This document shows positions 24,457 to 33,617 of a stretch of 59,929 nt of DNA, piece by piece (position 1 is the first letter of the stretch; the number at the start of each line of letters is the position of its first letter). Below the pieces are notes generated by a model. The model saw only the letters and a program-made list of their open reading frames with translations, did no database searches and had not been told where the DNA came from. Source of the DNA: Anaerolineales bacterium (lineage in GTDB: Bacteria; Chloroflexota; Anaerolineae; Anaerolineales; Villigracilaceae); contig JANJTV010000030.1 of assembly GCA_024710905.1 (NCBI GenBank), forward strand, positions 1 to 59,929, in the 5' to 3' direction. Position numbers and translations under genes: made by a program.

Positions 24457-26475
24457 TTAGCGAAGGATGCCCAGCACGGACAGCCGCAGGGTGCTGGCTA
24501 CTGCGAGGAAACGTCCATCCGGCGAAAAAGACATCCGACTGATGGGTTCCTGGGCAAATTGCTGAACAAGTGTATTGCCAGAGACGGAGTCATAGAAAAA
24601 CAGGCTCCCATCCTGGAGACCGATGACAAAAAGACCTGTCGTCGAAACGACCATTTCCTCCGGTTCGGCAGGCAGCTCCAGGCGAGCCAGCAGGCTAATG
24701 CGTCCTTCGAGGTCGACCACGTTCAGGGCGCTCTGGCCGGTATCGCGGTTTAGTTCCAGGAAATACACCTCGCCACCATCGGCGCTGATCGCCACAGGTT
24801 TCTGGATACTACTGCCAGTCTTTTGGTATTCCACCAGGTTGGGCGCTTCCCTGAAATTCCGTTTGTCGAACAGGGTCAGCGAGGATGTACCTCTCACAAC
24901 CGTATGGAAGATCATAAACTGGGCATTCTCAGCCACGTCGCGCAACGGGCCGCCAAACGACACAAGCGGCGACTCGCCGTTCTGCTGGTACAGGTAGGTG
25001 CCCTCATTGTTCAGGTCAACGATCACAAAATCAGCCATGCGGCTGACGCCAAAGATGCGATACGTCCCGGTCTCCAACACTTGCTGCCCGCTTTGCAGGC
25101 CTTCCAAAATGGTAGCATTTGTCCCCAGGCGCTCCCGGAAGGTCAGGCCATCTGAGGTCACCAGGGTATTTTCAGGGTCGGTAAAACATTGGTTTTCACC
25201 TGTTGCTAGGCGCAGCCAGCAGGCGTAATTCCCACCGTTCACCAACAACGTATCCGGGCTGACAAAGCGCAACAGGCGGATTTCGGGAATGTTAATTACC
25301 CCAGACGGGGCCACGCCGGGCAAGGAGAAAGCCCAGAAGACCTCCATGGTGCCAGGCGCCGGGGAGGCGATTTCTTCATAGCGCAGGGTTTCCCCCGTCT
25401 CGATATTCCACTCAACCATGGTGTAGCCAGTGTCGGTCGGGGCGTAGCCGCGTACGGCATGTGGCCCATTAAACCCGATCTCCCACTCGCGGGCATTGTC
25501 TGCAGGGAGGATAATCTGTCGGATGATCTTCAGGCTGGCGATGTCATACACTTGCAGGCGGTTGGGCAGGGCCAGCGCAATGGAGGCACCGTCCGGCGAA
25601 AACGCCCAGGCCTGGTTGGAGCGGGCAGCCAGCAGGTTGACCGGGTTCTTCCAGGTCGTGGTATCCCAGAAGAGCATTTCTCGACCGGCAAAGACCATCA
25701 GGCGGCTGCCATCTGGGGTGAAGGCCAGTTGGTCGGCAGGGTTGCGATAGCTGAAAACCTGCTCACCTGAGTCGAGATTAAGCGCCTGCACGGGCTGGGA
25801 TCGTGCTGAATAAGCCAGGTAGCGGCCATCGGGGGAGAGCGCCAGCGTGGCGGGATTTTCCCGGGATGCAAAATCCACATCCAGTGAAATTGCCTGTACA
25901 GGCAGTAATTGATCCCCGTTCACATCAAAAACCTGCACCTGCCATTCCCCGGCGGCGCGCGCCAGCAGAGCAAAACGACTGCCATCTGCCGTGATTGACA
26001 GGCAGGAGTGGCAGGATAGATTGTAGCCGGTGACTTGCGGGAAGGTGATGGTCAGGTTGGCCGAGCGGATGTACAGATACGTGGCTGCCGCTGAGGTGGC
26101 CAGCACATACTGGCCGTCCGGCGATGTGGTGTACTGACGAAACTGGCGGGTTTCGAGCTTAAAAAGCTCTTGCAGGTTAGGCGCAGAAACCATGCCAATC
26201 GGCAGGAAACCTAGGTCCACCACCGGCGTGCTAAGTTGCACCGGAAAGGGGGAACGTCGCGTGGCAACCGGGATAGATGTGGCTGTCACTGTGGGCGGTT
26301 GGGTTGCAGTAGGAATAATCCGTGCCGGGGTCTGGGAAGGCAACGGGGTCGGGGTGGATGGGTCAACCGTCATGACCACCGGGCTGGGTTCAGGCGCAAG
26401 CAAGGCAGGCAGGGTACCACAGCCTGCTAGCAGGAACAAAAAGATGATTGAAAAGTTGACCTGTTTTTTATTCAT
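24457..26475 (-). CDS. Beta-propeller (WD40-like) lipoprotein
   Basis: 672 residues from the ATG at 26475, which has GGAGG six bases upstream and starts a clear lipoprotein signal (FLFLLAGC). An upstream in-frame ATG at 26556 would add 27 residues before the signal peptide and is unlikely. A Thr/Pro-rich linker (about 30-75) precedes repeats with FSPDG and LSPDG motifs (LALSPDGRYLAYSA, FSPDGASIALAL, FTPDGSRLMVF, SFSPDGRFLAVAS) typical of WD40 or TolB-type propellers. The predicted place is the outer face of the membrane. It lies 13 bases before the double-TIR membrane protein gene, so the pair may form a surface-sensor/effector unit (inference). I see no enzyme motif. Confidence 0.87.
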   Translation of the reverse strand: MNKKQVNFSIIFLFLLAGCGTLPALLAPEPSPVVMTVDPSTPTPLPSQTPARIIPTATQPPTVTATSIPVATRRSPFPVQLSTPVVDLGFLPIGMVSAPNLQELFKLETRQFRQYTTSPDGQYVLATSAAATYLYIRSANLTITFPQVTGYNLSCHSCLSITADGSRFALLARAAGEWQVQVFDVNGDQLLPVQAISLDVDFASRENPATLALSPDGRYLAYSARSQPVQALNLDSGEQVFSYRNPADQLAFTPDGSRLMVFAGREMLFWDTTTWKNPVNLLAARSNQAWAFSPDGASIALALPNRLQVYDIASLKIIRQIILPADNAREWEIGFNGPHAVRGYAPTDTGYTMVEWNIETGETLRYEEIASPAPGTMEVFWAFSLPGVAPSGVINIPEIRLLRFVSPDTLLVNGGNYACWLRLATGENQCFTDPENTLVTSDGLTFRERLGTNATILEGLQSGQQVLETGTYRIFGVSRMADFVIVDLNNEGTYLYQQNGESPLVSFGGPLRDVAENAQFMIFHTVVRGTSSLTLFDKRNFREAPNLVEYQKTGSSIQKPVAISADGGEVYFLELNRDTGQSALNVVDLEGRISLLARLELPAEPEEMVVSTTGLFVIGLQDGSLFFYDSVSGNTLVQQFAQEPISRMSFSPDGRFLAVASTLRLSVLGILR

Positions 26476-26516
26476 TGTTCCTCCGCCGTGCCGCCTGTTT
26501 TTATAATAATAAACAG

Positions 26517-26541
26517 TCAGCCCCTGCTGGGCAAGGGCTGA
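26517..26541 (-). terminator. Hairpin after the 768-aa TPR gene
   Basis: TCAGCCC (26517-26523) pairs with GGGCTGA (26535-26541). On the minus strand it is followed by an AT-rich stretch with short T runs. A partial terminator before the lipoprotein gene is likely. Confidence 0.4.
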
Positions 26542-26570
26542 TGCATACAAATTCAATTTGGCTCAGGGGG

Positions 26571-28877
26571 CTAACCACCTTGCAACTGGGCGAGCACCTG
26601 CTGGTACTGTTCGGCATTGGGTGGGTTCATGGCCAGGATCTGTTTGATCGATTCAACAGCCCCGGCATTGTCACCTTGTTCAACCAGCTTTTCCCCGAGT
26701 GCATCCAGTTCTTTCACCGCGTCATCCAGGCGTCCCACCTTAAAGTAGGCGCTTGCCAGGGCACGGATTAATACCGGCTGGTCGGGGTGATTTTCGATCA
26801 TCCGATCCAGAAAGGTTACAGCATCCGTCTGCAGGCCATGTGTATCCAGGTATGAGATGAAGGAGTCCAGTTCAGCCTGGGCCTGTTGGGTCTGTCCCAG
26901 GCGCAGGTTCAGGTCAACCAGGCGGTCGCGCACCGAGGCGTCATCTGGCTGCAGGGTACGGATCTGTTCAAACACGCGCAGGGCCTGCTTCCAATCCAGG
27001 CGTTGCAGGTCAATATCGGCCATGCGTTTCAGGATCTGCAAGCCCCACTGGCGGTTGGCATTGGGCTGCTGGGCCAGACGCAGGGCAGTGGTGTAGGTCT
27101 TGCGGGCCATGTCTAGTTCAGCCAGTCGATAATAAATGTCCGCCAGGTCATTGTAGGCTTCAATCGCGCCATCCACCTCGCCGCGCGCAGTCAGTTGCTC
27201 AATCAGGCGGGTGCGGGCGGCCAGGTCCATCGGCGCCAATTGAATGACCTTGCGCAGCAATTTGGTGGCCTGGGCTGCTTCACCACGTACGCTGTAAGCA
27301 TTGGCGGTAACAGTGAATTTGGTAATGGCGTCCGGCACGCGGTCTTCCCGAATCAGAAGGTCGCCAATCATAATATGCAGGGGCAGGTAGGTTGGGGCAT
27401 AAGTTAAGGCATGGAAGGCTTCATCCATGGCCGAACGCATCAGGTTGGCACGAGCCAGCTGGTTAACGCGGTTCATTGCATCAATCACCTGGCTGGACTG
27501 GGCCTGGATCAGTACTTCGGCCAGCGGCAGCGGATCACCGCCATCGCTGGGCTGCATCTCCTGGCGCAGTTTCAACAGGTGTTGACGCCAGTTCTTGCGT
27601 ACCAACATATCTTCCACGCTCTTACAAATTTTCTGCAGGGCAGCTTCGTCATTGTTACTGCCTAACGCATCAATCAACGGTTCATATAACTGGCGGATGA
27701 CTTCGCCCTGTTCCTGGCTCACCACAGACGAATCGGCCAGCTTAAGCGCTTCGATATATTCCAGGGCGGCATCCTTGAAACGTCCCATTTTGACCAGCAC
27801 CTGCCCGCTCAGCAACCGTGCACCCAGGCCATAATCAGCATGTTTAATACAATGTTGCAGGGAACGCAGGGCGCTTTCCACGCGCTGGGTCTGCACGCGT
27901 AGGTAACCCAGGTCAAAATAAGCTGCCGGGTGGTTCAGGCCGTTTTCTATGGCTTTGTCCAGTTCTTCGGCGGCCTGGGCATCCTGGCCCTTGGTCTGCG
28001 AATCGATCACCTGGCTGAGGTGCAGCAGGATTTTGGTCTGTTCAGACTGGGCCTGCAGGGCGCCAGTGCCCTTCATAATGGATTGCAACCCGCGCCGGGC
28101 CTGGGCTTCGCTGCTTTCATCCGAAAGGTCAAAAAGCATCTCGGCCAGCACTTTAATCGCCCTCTGACGGGCTTCATTGATCGGGTCCGGGCTTTCCTTC
28201 GGCTGCTGCGGCTGGGCCATTTCGTTCACGGCCGCCATGCGCAGCGGACCTGTGCCGCCTTTCGGGCGCACGGGCATGGGCAATAATTTGCCGCCTTTCA
28301 CCATGGTCAGGGCTTGGCGGGCTTCGGCGTTGTTCGGGTCTATCTGCAAGGCGTGGGTCAGGGTCTCATCCGCTTTTTGCGGGTTGCCAGAATTCTGCAG
28401 CAGGCTGGCCACGGCAATATATTCGGTCACTGCCTGTTTCACCTGCCCGGTCTTTTCATGGATTAACGCCAGGCGCGAGCGCGCTTGCAGGTGCTCGGGG
28501 TTAAGCTGCACTACACGCAACCAGTTCTCGATGGCCTTCTCCACCTCGCGCATCTTCAGGTAGAGTTCGGCTGCCTGGAATGCCGCATTAATCGCGTCCT
28601 TTAAATTGCCCTGGCGCTCATAGAGTTGGGCAATCTTTTCAAACGAAATTGGGTCTTCGGGAGTAGTGCGTGCCGTCTGGATGTAGACCTTCAAGGCCTC
28701 GTCGTAATTGCCCAACTGGTACAACGCCAGGCCCAGGTTGGCCAGTGCTTTGTGGTTGTTGGGCATTTCATCCAGGGCTTTTTTATACGCCGCGGCAGCC
28801 TTCTGCCAATCCTGGTCCCAGGCGGCAGAATGGCCTTCATTCATGGCTTGCTGAAAAACATCTTCACGTCCCGGCAT
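26571..28877 (-). CDS. Large soluble TPR protein (768 aa)
   Basis: Almost the whole length is made of TPRs. The N-terminal array is clear: KALDEMPNNHKALANLGLAL, QTARTTPEDPISFEKIAQLY and VVQLNPEHLQARSRLALI. A second array lies at about 470-765 (LRKVIQLAPMDLAARTRLIE, IRTLQPDDASVRDRLVDL). A charged linker at about 205-240 separates the two. There is no signal peptide or membrane segment, so it is a cytoplasmic scaffold. The start has only a weak GAGAG ribosome site. It is encoded 40 bases after polA on the same strand and before the beta-propeller lipoprotein; a role shared with the latter is possible but not shown. Confidence 0.88.
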   Translation of the reverse strand: MPGREDVFQQAMNEGHSAAWDQDWQKAAAAYKKALDEMPNNHKALANLGLALYQLGNYDEALKVYIQTARTTPEDPISFEKIAQLYERQGNLKDAINAAFQAAELYLKMREVEKAIENWLRVVQLNPEHLQARSRLALIHEKTGQVKQAVTEYIAVASLLQNSGNPQKADETLTHALQIDPNNAEARQALTMVKGGKLLPMPVRPKGGTGPLRMAAVNEMAQPQQPKESPDPINEARQRAIKVLAEMLFDLSDESSEAQARRGLQSIMKGTGALQAQSEQTKILLHLSQVIDSQTKGQDAQAAEELDKAIENGLNHPAAYFDLGYLRVQTQRVESALRSLQHCIKHADYGLGARLLSGQVLVKMGRFKDAALEYIEALKLADSSVVSQEQGEVIRQLYEPLIDALGSNNDEAALQKICKSVEDMLVRKNWRQHLLKLRQEMQPSDGGDPLPLAEVLIQAQSSQVIDAMNRVNQLARANLMRSAMDEAFHALTYAPTYLPLHIMIGDLLIREDRVPDAITKFTVTANAYSVRGEAAQATKLLRKVIQLAPMDLAARTRLIEQLTARGEVDGAIEAYNDLADIYYRLAELDMARKTYTTALRLAQQPNANRQWGLQILKRMADIDLQRLDWKQALRVFEQIRTLQPDDASVRDRLVDLNLRLGQTQQAQAELDSFISYLDTHGLQTDAVTFLDRMIENHPDQPVLIRALASAYFKVGRLDDAVKELDALGEKLVEQGDNAGAVESIKQILAMNPPNAEQYQQVLAQLQGG

Positions 28878-28916
28878 ACATTTCTCTCGTTTTCAATCCC
28901 CGCAAGGCGGGTAGAG

Positions 28917-31730
28917 TCATTCCATGACCTGCATTTCGCCCCAGTTTAACCCCCAGCGCGCTTCCGTCGAAAGCGGAATGCTTAGCGGGTAGGCTTCTTC
29001 CATGGTCTTTTGCACCAGCCGGGCGGTTTCTTCCAGTTCAGGCTTAGGGCATTCTATCACAATCTCATCATGCACCTGTAGGAGCATCTGGCCCTTTAGT
29101 CCTGCCGCAGCCAGGGCGGATGGGATTTTCAACATCGCCAGTTTCATAATATCCGCCGCCGTCCCCTGGATCGGTGCATTGATCGCCTCGCGTTCCTCGC
29201 GGTTCTTAATATTCTGGTTGGTAGCAAATTTGAGCGCCGGGAAGTACCGCCTGCGGCCCAGCAATGTCTCGACATAGCCCTGCTCCGCTGCCAGACGGCG
29301 GGTATCGTCCAGGTATTTTTTCACGCCAGGAAACTCTTTGAAATACGCTTTTACAAAATCCTCGGCCTCGGCCAGGGTCAATTCTGTAGAGCGGGTCAGG
29401 CCAAAGGCAGACATGCCATAAATCAGGCCAAAATTGATAGCCTTGGCATGGCGGCGCATATCCTTGTTTACCTGCTCCAGCGGGATGTTATAGATGGCCG
29501 CGGCTGTTGTGGCATGAATGTCACGATCCTGCCTGAAAGCCTCCAGCATGGCTTGGTCGCCAGCCACATGCGCCACAATCCGCAATTCAATCTGCGAGTA
29601 ATCCACCGAAAGCAGCACATTCCCCGGTGCGGCAATGAAACCATTTCGCACCCGACGACCAATCTCGGTGCGGGTTGGGATGTTCTGCAAATTTGGGTTG
29701 TTCGAGGACAGGCGTCCCGTCACCGAGCCAGTCTGGCTGTAACTGGTATGCACCCGGCCTGTGTTGGCATCCACTGCCTGGGGCAGTGATTCCACATAGG
29801 TCGAGCGCAGCTTAGAAAGTTCACGGTGCTCCAACAGCAGTGCAATTACCGGATGGGCGTCGCGTAACTCTTCCAGAACATCCGCCGCCGTCGAGTAGTG
29901 CCCGCTGGCAGTTTTTCGTCCGCGGTCGGGGGGAATCAGCCGGAGGCGTTCAAACAGGATGGTTGAAAGCTGCTGGGTCGAGTTAATGTTAAATGTACTC
30001 CCCACCAGCTCATAAATCTGCGTTTCAATTTCAGCCAGGCGACGGTTCAGTTCTGTTGCAAACTTTGCAAAGAAAGCCACATCCAGTAGGACACCGTGTT
30101 TTTCCATGGCCGCCAGCACCGAAACCAGCGGCATCTCCACCTCGCGCAGCACACCGATCAGGTTGACCTTCTCCAGTTCAGCCTGCAAGATCGGCATCAG
30201 CTGCAAGGTCTTCTCTGCGTCCGCCACAGCATAGGCCGCCGCAGCCTTCACCGGCACGTCAGCCATGCTGAGCTGGTTCTTGCCCTTGCCAATCAGGTCT
30301 TCAATGTGGGTCATTTCCACGCCCAGGCGTGCCAGCGCCAGGTTCTTCAAACCCAGGTTGCGCGTGTTCGGATCCACCAACCACTCGGCAATCATTGTGT
30401 CAAAACCAATCGGCGTCACATCCAGCCCGATCCGCGAGAGTACCAGGTAATCGTACTTGGCATTGTGGGCAATTTTGGCGATATTGGGATTCGTCAACGG
30501 GCCGCGCAGCGCTTCGAGAACGTCCGCCAGCGGCAGGTTGGGCCCGCTTAAGTGGCCTACAGGAACGTACCACCCCGAGCCTGCCTCCGTGGAAAGTGAA
30601 ATTCCCACCACCTCGGCCTCCATCTCCTGCGTGGAGGTGGTTTCCGTATCAAAGGAAATCACACTTGCCTTCGAAAGCGCTTGCGTCAATGCAGACAACT
30701 TTTCCGGGTTGTCCACCACGGTCACCTGCAAGTCGCTGTCTGGCAGGGAAACAGATGCATAAGGTGCTGCTGGCTCAGAAAACATGGACAGTTGAGCGCC
30801 CGGGCGAGGTGATTTCTTCGGCACATCGGGGAGTGGCTGGCCCGTGACAATCGCCAACTTATTCATCAAGGTCTTGAATTCCAGTTCCTTAAAGAGGGCC
30901 TCCACCACCAGCGGGTCAAAATTCTGCGGGCGGGCCTGCTCCAAATCGAGCGACACATCCAGGTTCGTACGAATTAAAGCCAGGTCGCGGCTCATATAAG
31001 CCGAGTCCCGCCCGGCTTCCAACTTGTTCCGGACAGCATCCTTCAGGCCGGACAAATTGGCATAGATGTCATCCAGAGTCTCAAACTGCTGGTACAGGCC
31101 CTGGGCGGTTTTCTCACCAATCCCGGGAACACCAGGGATGTTATCGCTTTTATCACCGATCAAAGCCTTGTAATCCACCACCTGGCGCGGCGGCACGCCA
31201 AATTTATTAATCACATCCTGATCGGTAACATAATCCTTTGCATCGGCGAGTTTCCCGCCCTCCGGCAAGTTGACGATAACATGGTCGCCCACCAGTTGCA
31301 ACAGGTCGCGGTCGCCGGTAATAATTTTGACGCCAATCCCCTGCGCGGCCAGGCGCTTGGCCACCGAGCCAAGTACATCATCGGCTTCGTAACCTTCCAT
31401 TTCAAGGCGGGGAATATTAAATGAATCCACCAGTTCGCGGATGCGTTCCATCTGCGGACGCAGGTCATCGGGCATCTTGGCGCGGGTGGCCTTGTATTCG
31501 GGAAACATCTCATCCCGGAAGGTCTTGCCCGTATCGAAGGCGACCGCCAGGTAATCCGGCTTTTCCAACTCCAGGATACGCAGAAGCACGGTGGCAAAAC
31601 CATACACGCCAGCCGTTGGTTCGCCCTTGGAATTCTGCCAGCGCTGCCCCTGATAAGAGGACTGGCTGAGGGCAAAATACATGCGGTAGGCCAGGGCATG
31701 GCCGTCAATGAGATAAAGTGTTTCAGGCAT
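28917..31730 (-). CDS. polA: DNA polymerase I
   Basis: 937 residues with all three Pol I domains. The 5'-3' exonuclease (1-290) has LIDGHALAYR, YEADDVLGS and the helix-hairpin-helix GVPGIGEKTA. The 3'-5' exonuclease (about 335-520) keeps its acidic residues (SFDTETTS, HNAKYDYL, YAVADAEKT), so proofreading looks intact. The polymerase (about 550-937) has motif A LLSVDYSQIELRI, motif B RRHAKAINFGLIYG and motif C QVHDEIVIE. It fills gaps and removes primers in repair and replication. No ribosome site precedes the ATG; TACATT ends exactly six bases before it, pointing to a leaderless mRNA. A terminator for the upstream gene lies just before this promoter. Confidence 0.98.
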   Translation of the reverse strand: MPETLYLIDGHALAYRMYFALSQSSYQGQRWQNSKGEPTAGVYGFATVLLRILELEKPDYLAVAFDTGKTFRDEMFPEYKATRAKMPDDLRPQMERIRELVDSFNIPRLEMEGYEADDVLGSVAKRLAAQGIGVKIITGDRDLLQLVGDHVIVNLPEGGKLADAKDYVTDQDVINKFGVPPRQVVDYKALIGDKSDNIPGVPGIGEKTAQGLYQQFETLDDIYANLSGLKDAVRNKLEAGRDSAYMSRDLALIRTNLDVSLDLEQARPQNFDPLVVEALFKELEFKTLMNKLAIVTGQPLPDVPKKSPRPGAQLSMFSEPAAPYASVSLPDSDLQVTVVDNPEKLSALTQALSKASVISFDTETTSTQEMEAEVVGISLSTEAGSGWYVPVGHLSGPNLPLADVLEALRGPLTNPNIAKIAHNAKYDYLVLSRIGLDVTPIGFDTMIAEWLVDPNTRNLGLKNLALARLGVEMTHIEDLIGKGKNQLSMADVPVKAAAAYAVADAEKTLQLMPILQAELEKVNLIGVLREVEMPLVSVLAAMEKHGVLLDVAFFAKFATELNRRLAEIETQIYELVGSTFNINSTQQLSTILFERLRLIPPDRGRKTASGHYSTAADVLEELRDAHPVIALLLEHRELSKLRSTYVESLPQAVDANTGRVHTSYSQTGSVTGRLSSNNPNLQNIPTRTEIGRRVRNGFIAAPGNVLLSVDYSQIELRIVAHVAGDQAMLEAFRQDRDIHATTAAAIYNIPLEQVNKDMRRHAKAINFGLIYGMSAFGLTRSTELTLAEAEDFVKAYFKEFPGVKKYLDDTRRLAAEQGYVETLLGRRRYFPALKFATNQNIKNREEREAINAPIQGTAADIMKLAMLKIPSALAAAGLKGQMLLQVHDEIVIECPKPELEETARLVQKTMEEAYPLSIPLSTEARWGLNWGEMQVME

Positions 31731-31736
31731 GCGCTT

Positions 31737-31742
31737 AATGTA
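31737..31742 (-). promoter_or_regulatory. -10 element of polA, leaderless start
   Basis: TACATT on the minus strand ends six bases before the polA ATG (31730), so transcription should start at or next to the start codon. The -35 region is poor (T-rich run from the terminator). No Shine-Dalgarno sequence is present. Confidence 0.4.
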
Positions 31743-31757
31743 CCATAAAGGGATATT

Positions 31758-31794
31758 AAAAAAAGAAAGTAGGGCGAGACGCGTCTCGCCCTAC
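31758..31794 (-). terminator. REP-like perfect palindrome acting as terminator
   Basis: GTAGGGCGAGACG (31769-31781) and its exact complement CGTCTCGCCCTAC (31782-31794) form a perfect 26-bp palindrome. On the minus strand it is followed by TTTCTTTTTTT, so it should end transcription of the gene stopping at 31808. The GTAGGGCG-arm type is seen as a dispersed palindromic repeat in some bacterial genomes; only one copy is in this window. Confidence 0.75.
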
Positions 31795-31807
31795 CGGATG
31801 CCGCAGA

Positions 31808-33469
31808 TTACGGCTTGATTAAGCCCTGGTGCTGGCGAGTCTGGCGGATAAATTCACGGATGTTTTGCTGCGGCAAGGCCTGCACACCGCCCATCATCAG
31901 GTAACCCGGCGCCCAGAAATCGCCCGATGGATTTTCAGTCTTGATACGCGGGAAGTCAACGAAAATGGTCTCAGAGGTCTGCTGGCGGATGATACGCATA
32001 ACATACCCCGGGGCCGTCTGGGGGGGCACACTGACCACAAATTGCAGGTATTCCGGGCGAATGGAGAGATGCTCAAGCCGCCAGCCATAGGCTACACAAA
32101 TCTTGGGGATGCGGGCGCTAATCCGTTCTGCCAGGTCACCGGTCAGATAGTGGTGGTCAAAACGTGGCAATAACAGGCAGGCGTATGACAGGTTATATAG
32201 CGACGGGGAAGTTGGCTCCAAGATCAGGCGGTGGGCCACCTCCGTGACCGACTGCGGGCGGGTATCAATCACGCTCTGGTCAGAAGTCTGTTCCTGTTTT
32301 CGGGTGGTCGTCAGGTCTTCCTTGACGTGTACCCGGGTCTGTTCAAGATCTTCCGTTTCAGAATCATCCAAGGCGGTCTCAATAGAACGATTACTTACCC
32401 GGGTTTGATCCAGGGAAGGCATCGCCTCCCGCTTGATGGAATTGACCGGCATGGCCGGGGAACTCTCTCGGCTAAAGGCAGACTGGCTGGCCGCCACCGG
32501 GCTTTGTTCGGCTCGAAAGATATGCTGCGGCTCATTGGCAGCCGACACCAGCGGTTTCGGCGAGACTGGCATGGGTGGGGGAACTTCCCCCAACAGGCTG
32601 GAAATCGGCGGAAGGTCTTCTTCCAGTTCGTTCTGTTCTTCTTCTTCCACATCCATTTGGGCCGGGGTCAGGTTTATCTGCCCGGTCTGCTCGGGAATTT
32701 CGGAAAGCGAACGCACCAGGTTGGTGGCCTGTGAACGAATCTTGCTAAAGGGTGTCTCAGCGTCAAAAACCATCGCGAGGATCATCGAGGAGGTCAGCCG
32801 CTTTGCATACAGCATGTGCTTGGCCTCGGTGGCTTCAAGATGGATGAACTTCATGATGTCAGCCTGGGATTGGGTGTCCCAGTATTTGTAGATGGAACTG
32901 GCCAGCTCCTGGGCGGCCTCACGCGATAGCTGCCCGGCATAAGCCCACAACTCGGTATGGTTGGTAATCAACGCGGCCTGGGCTGAGGATTCGAGGGTCA
33001 GGCGGGTCAGGTGGCGGGCGGCGCGGCTGACATCATTGAGCCAGGAGAGGTCATCCTCCAGCAGGAAGCGCATGGGTGTGGTGGCAGGCGCGGAGGAAAC
33101 TGCAGGTGCTTCTGGGGCGGCCTGCATCCCGCCAAGAGCCTGCTGCAACTCAGTCAGTGACACCGGCTTGACCAACGTGGCACGGATGGGCAATTCTTTT
33201 ACCTGCACTTGCTGGTCGGCTCGCACAGCAAGGATAAGCTGTACGTCACGCCGAATCTGGTGGAGGGCAATCCCAATGTCAAGCACGGCAATGCCCGCTT
33301 CTTCCAGGTCGGCGTCCAGAATGGCAGCCTGGATCGGTTCGCGATGGGCGAATTGGATCGCTTCGGAGAAATCTGCCGTAACGAGGAGGCTGGAATCTTC
33401 CGGCAAGCCCTTACGAATGTAAGCGCCGAAACTGGCCTGCGGGGTGACAATAAGATAGCGAGAAAGCAT
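31808..33469 (-). CDS. Receiver-like / roadblock-like protein with domesticated IS200/IS605 Y1-transposase domain
   Basis: 553 residues. Residues 1-115 look like a pseudo-receiver (AILDADLEE with D52/D54, ATLVKPVSLTEL) without the first acidic pair. Residues about 130-250 suggest a roadblock/LC7 fold (AALITNHTELWAYAGQLS, then SSMILAMVFDAETPF). A long acidic, Ser/Thr/Pro-rich linker fills about 260-410. Residues 427-550 follow the Y1 (IS200/IS605 TnpA) pattern: YLTGDLAERI, LEHLSIRPEYLQFVVSVPP, GDFWAPGYLM and NIREFIRQTRQ. The HUH histidines are replaced (P-E-Y474-L-Q476) and the catalytic tyrosine place is F540, so it cannot cut DNA by the known route. It may bind DNA or RNA hairpins under control of the N-terminal domains. 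The promoter is divergent with an MBL-fold gene. Confidence 0.85.
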   Translation of the reverse strand: MLSRYLIVTPQASFGAYIRKGLPEDSSLLVTADFSEAIQFAHREPIQAAILDADLEEAGIAVLDIGIALHQIRRDVQLILAVRADQQVQVKELPIRATLVKPVSLTELQQALGGMQAAPEAPAVSSAPATTPMRFLLEDDLSWLNDVSRAARHLTRLTLESSAQAALITNHTELWAYAGQLSREAAQELASSIYKYWDTQSQADIMKFIHLEATEAKHMLYAKRLTSSMILAMVFDAETPFSKIRSQATNLVRSLSEIPEQTGQINLTPAQMDVEEEEQNELEEDLPPISSLLGEVPPPMPVSPKPLVSAANEPQHIFRAEQSPVAASQSAFSRESSPAMPVNSIKREAMPSLDQTRVSNRSIETALDDSETEDLEQTRVHVKEDLTTTRKQEQTSDQSVIDTRPQSVTEVAHRLILEPTSPSLYNLSYACLLLPRFDHHYLTGDLAERISARIPKICVAYGWRLEHLSIRPEYLQFVVSVPPQTAPGYVMRIIRQQTSETIFVDFPRIKTENPSGDFWAPGYLMMGGVQALPQQNIREFIRQTRQHQGLIKP

Positions 33470-33478
33470 ACTGATAAA

Positions 33479-33508
33479 ACTATATCATGCCAGGGTTTGC
33501 CAGACAAG
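33479..33508 (-). promoter_or_regulatory. Promoter with operator-like repeat (minus strand)
   Basis: On the minus strand TTGTCT (33507-33502), a 17-base spacer and TATAGT (33484-33479) form a promoter nine bases before the ATG at 33469, with no ribosome site, so the leader is two or three bases at most. GTTTGCCAGACAAG (33495-33508), an imperfect palindrome, covers the -35. Confidence 0.55.
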
Positions 33509-33545
33509 TGGGTTTCTTATTAAATTCATAACAGATTTATGGCCG

Positions 33546-33590
33546 AGTTTGTCAGACAAACTTGATTTTGACTTTGGTTTATGCTATGGT
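33546..33590 (+). promoter_or_regulatory. Promoter with palindromic operator (plus strand)
   Basis: AGTTTGTCAGACAAACT (33546-33562) is a perfect 17-base palindrome around a central base. It touches the -35 TTGATT (33562-33567); a 17-base spacer leads to TATGGT (33585-33590), the promoter of the MBL-fold gene. The sister repeat is centred 52 bases away, about five helical turns, over the opposite promoter. Confidence 0.55.
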
Positions 33591-33617
33591 TAGGTATCTT
33601 TTATTATAAGGAAGTCT

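Noticed and set aside
31808..32191. An active IS200/IS605 element
   Set aside because: The catalytic histidines and tyrosine are replaced, the domain is part of a longer protein, and no transposon ends are seen around the gene.
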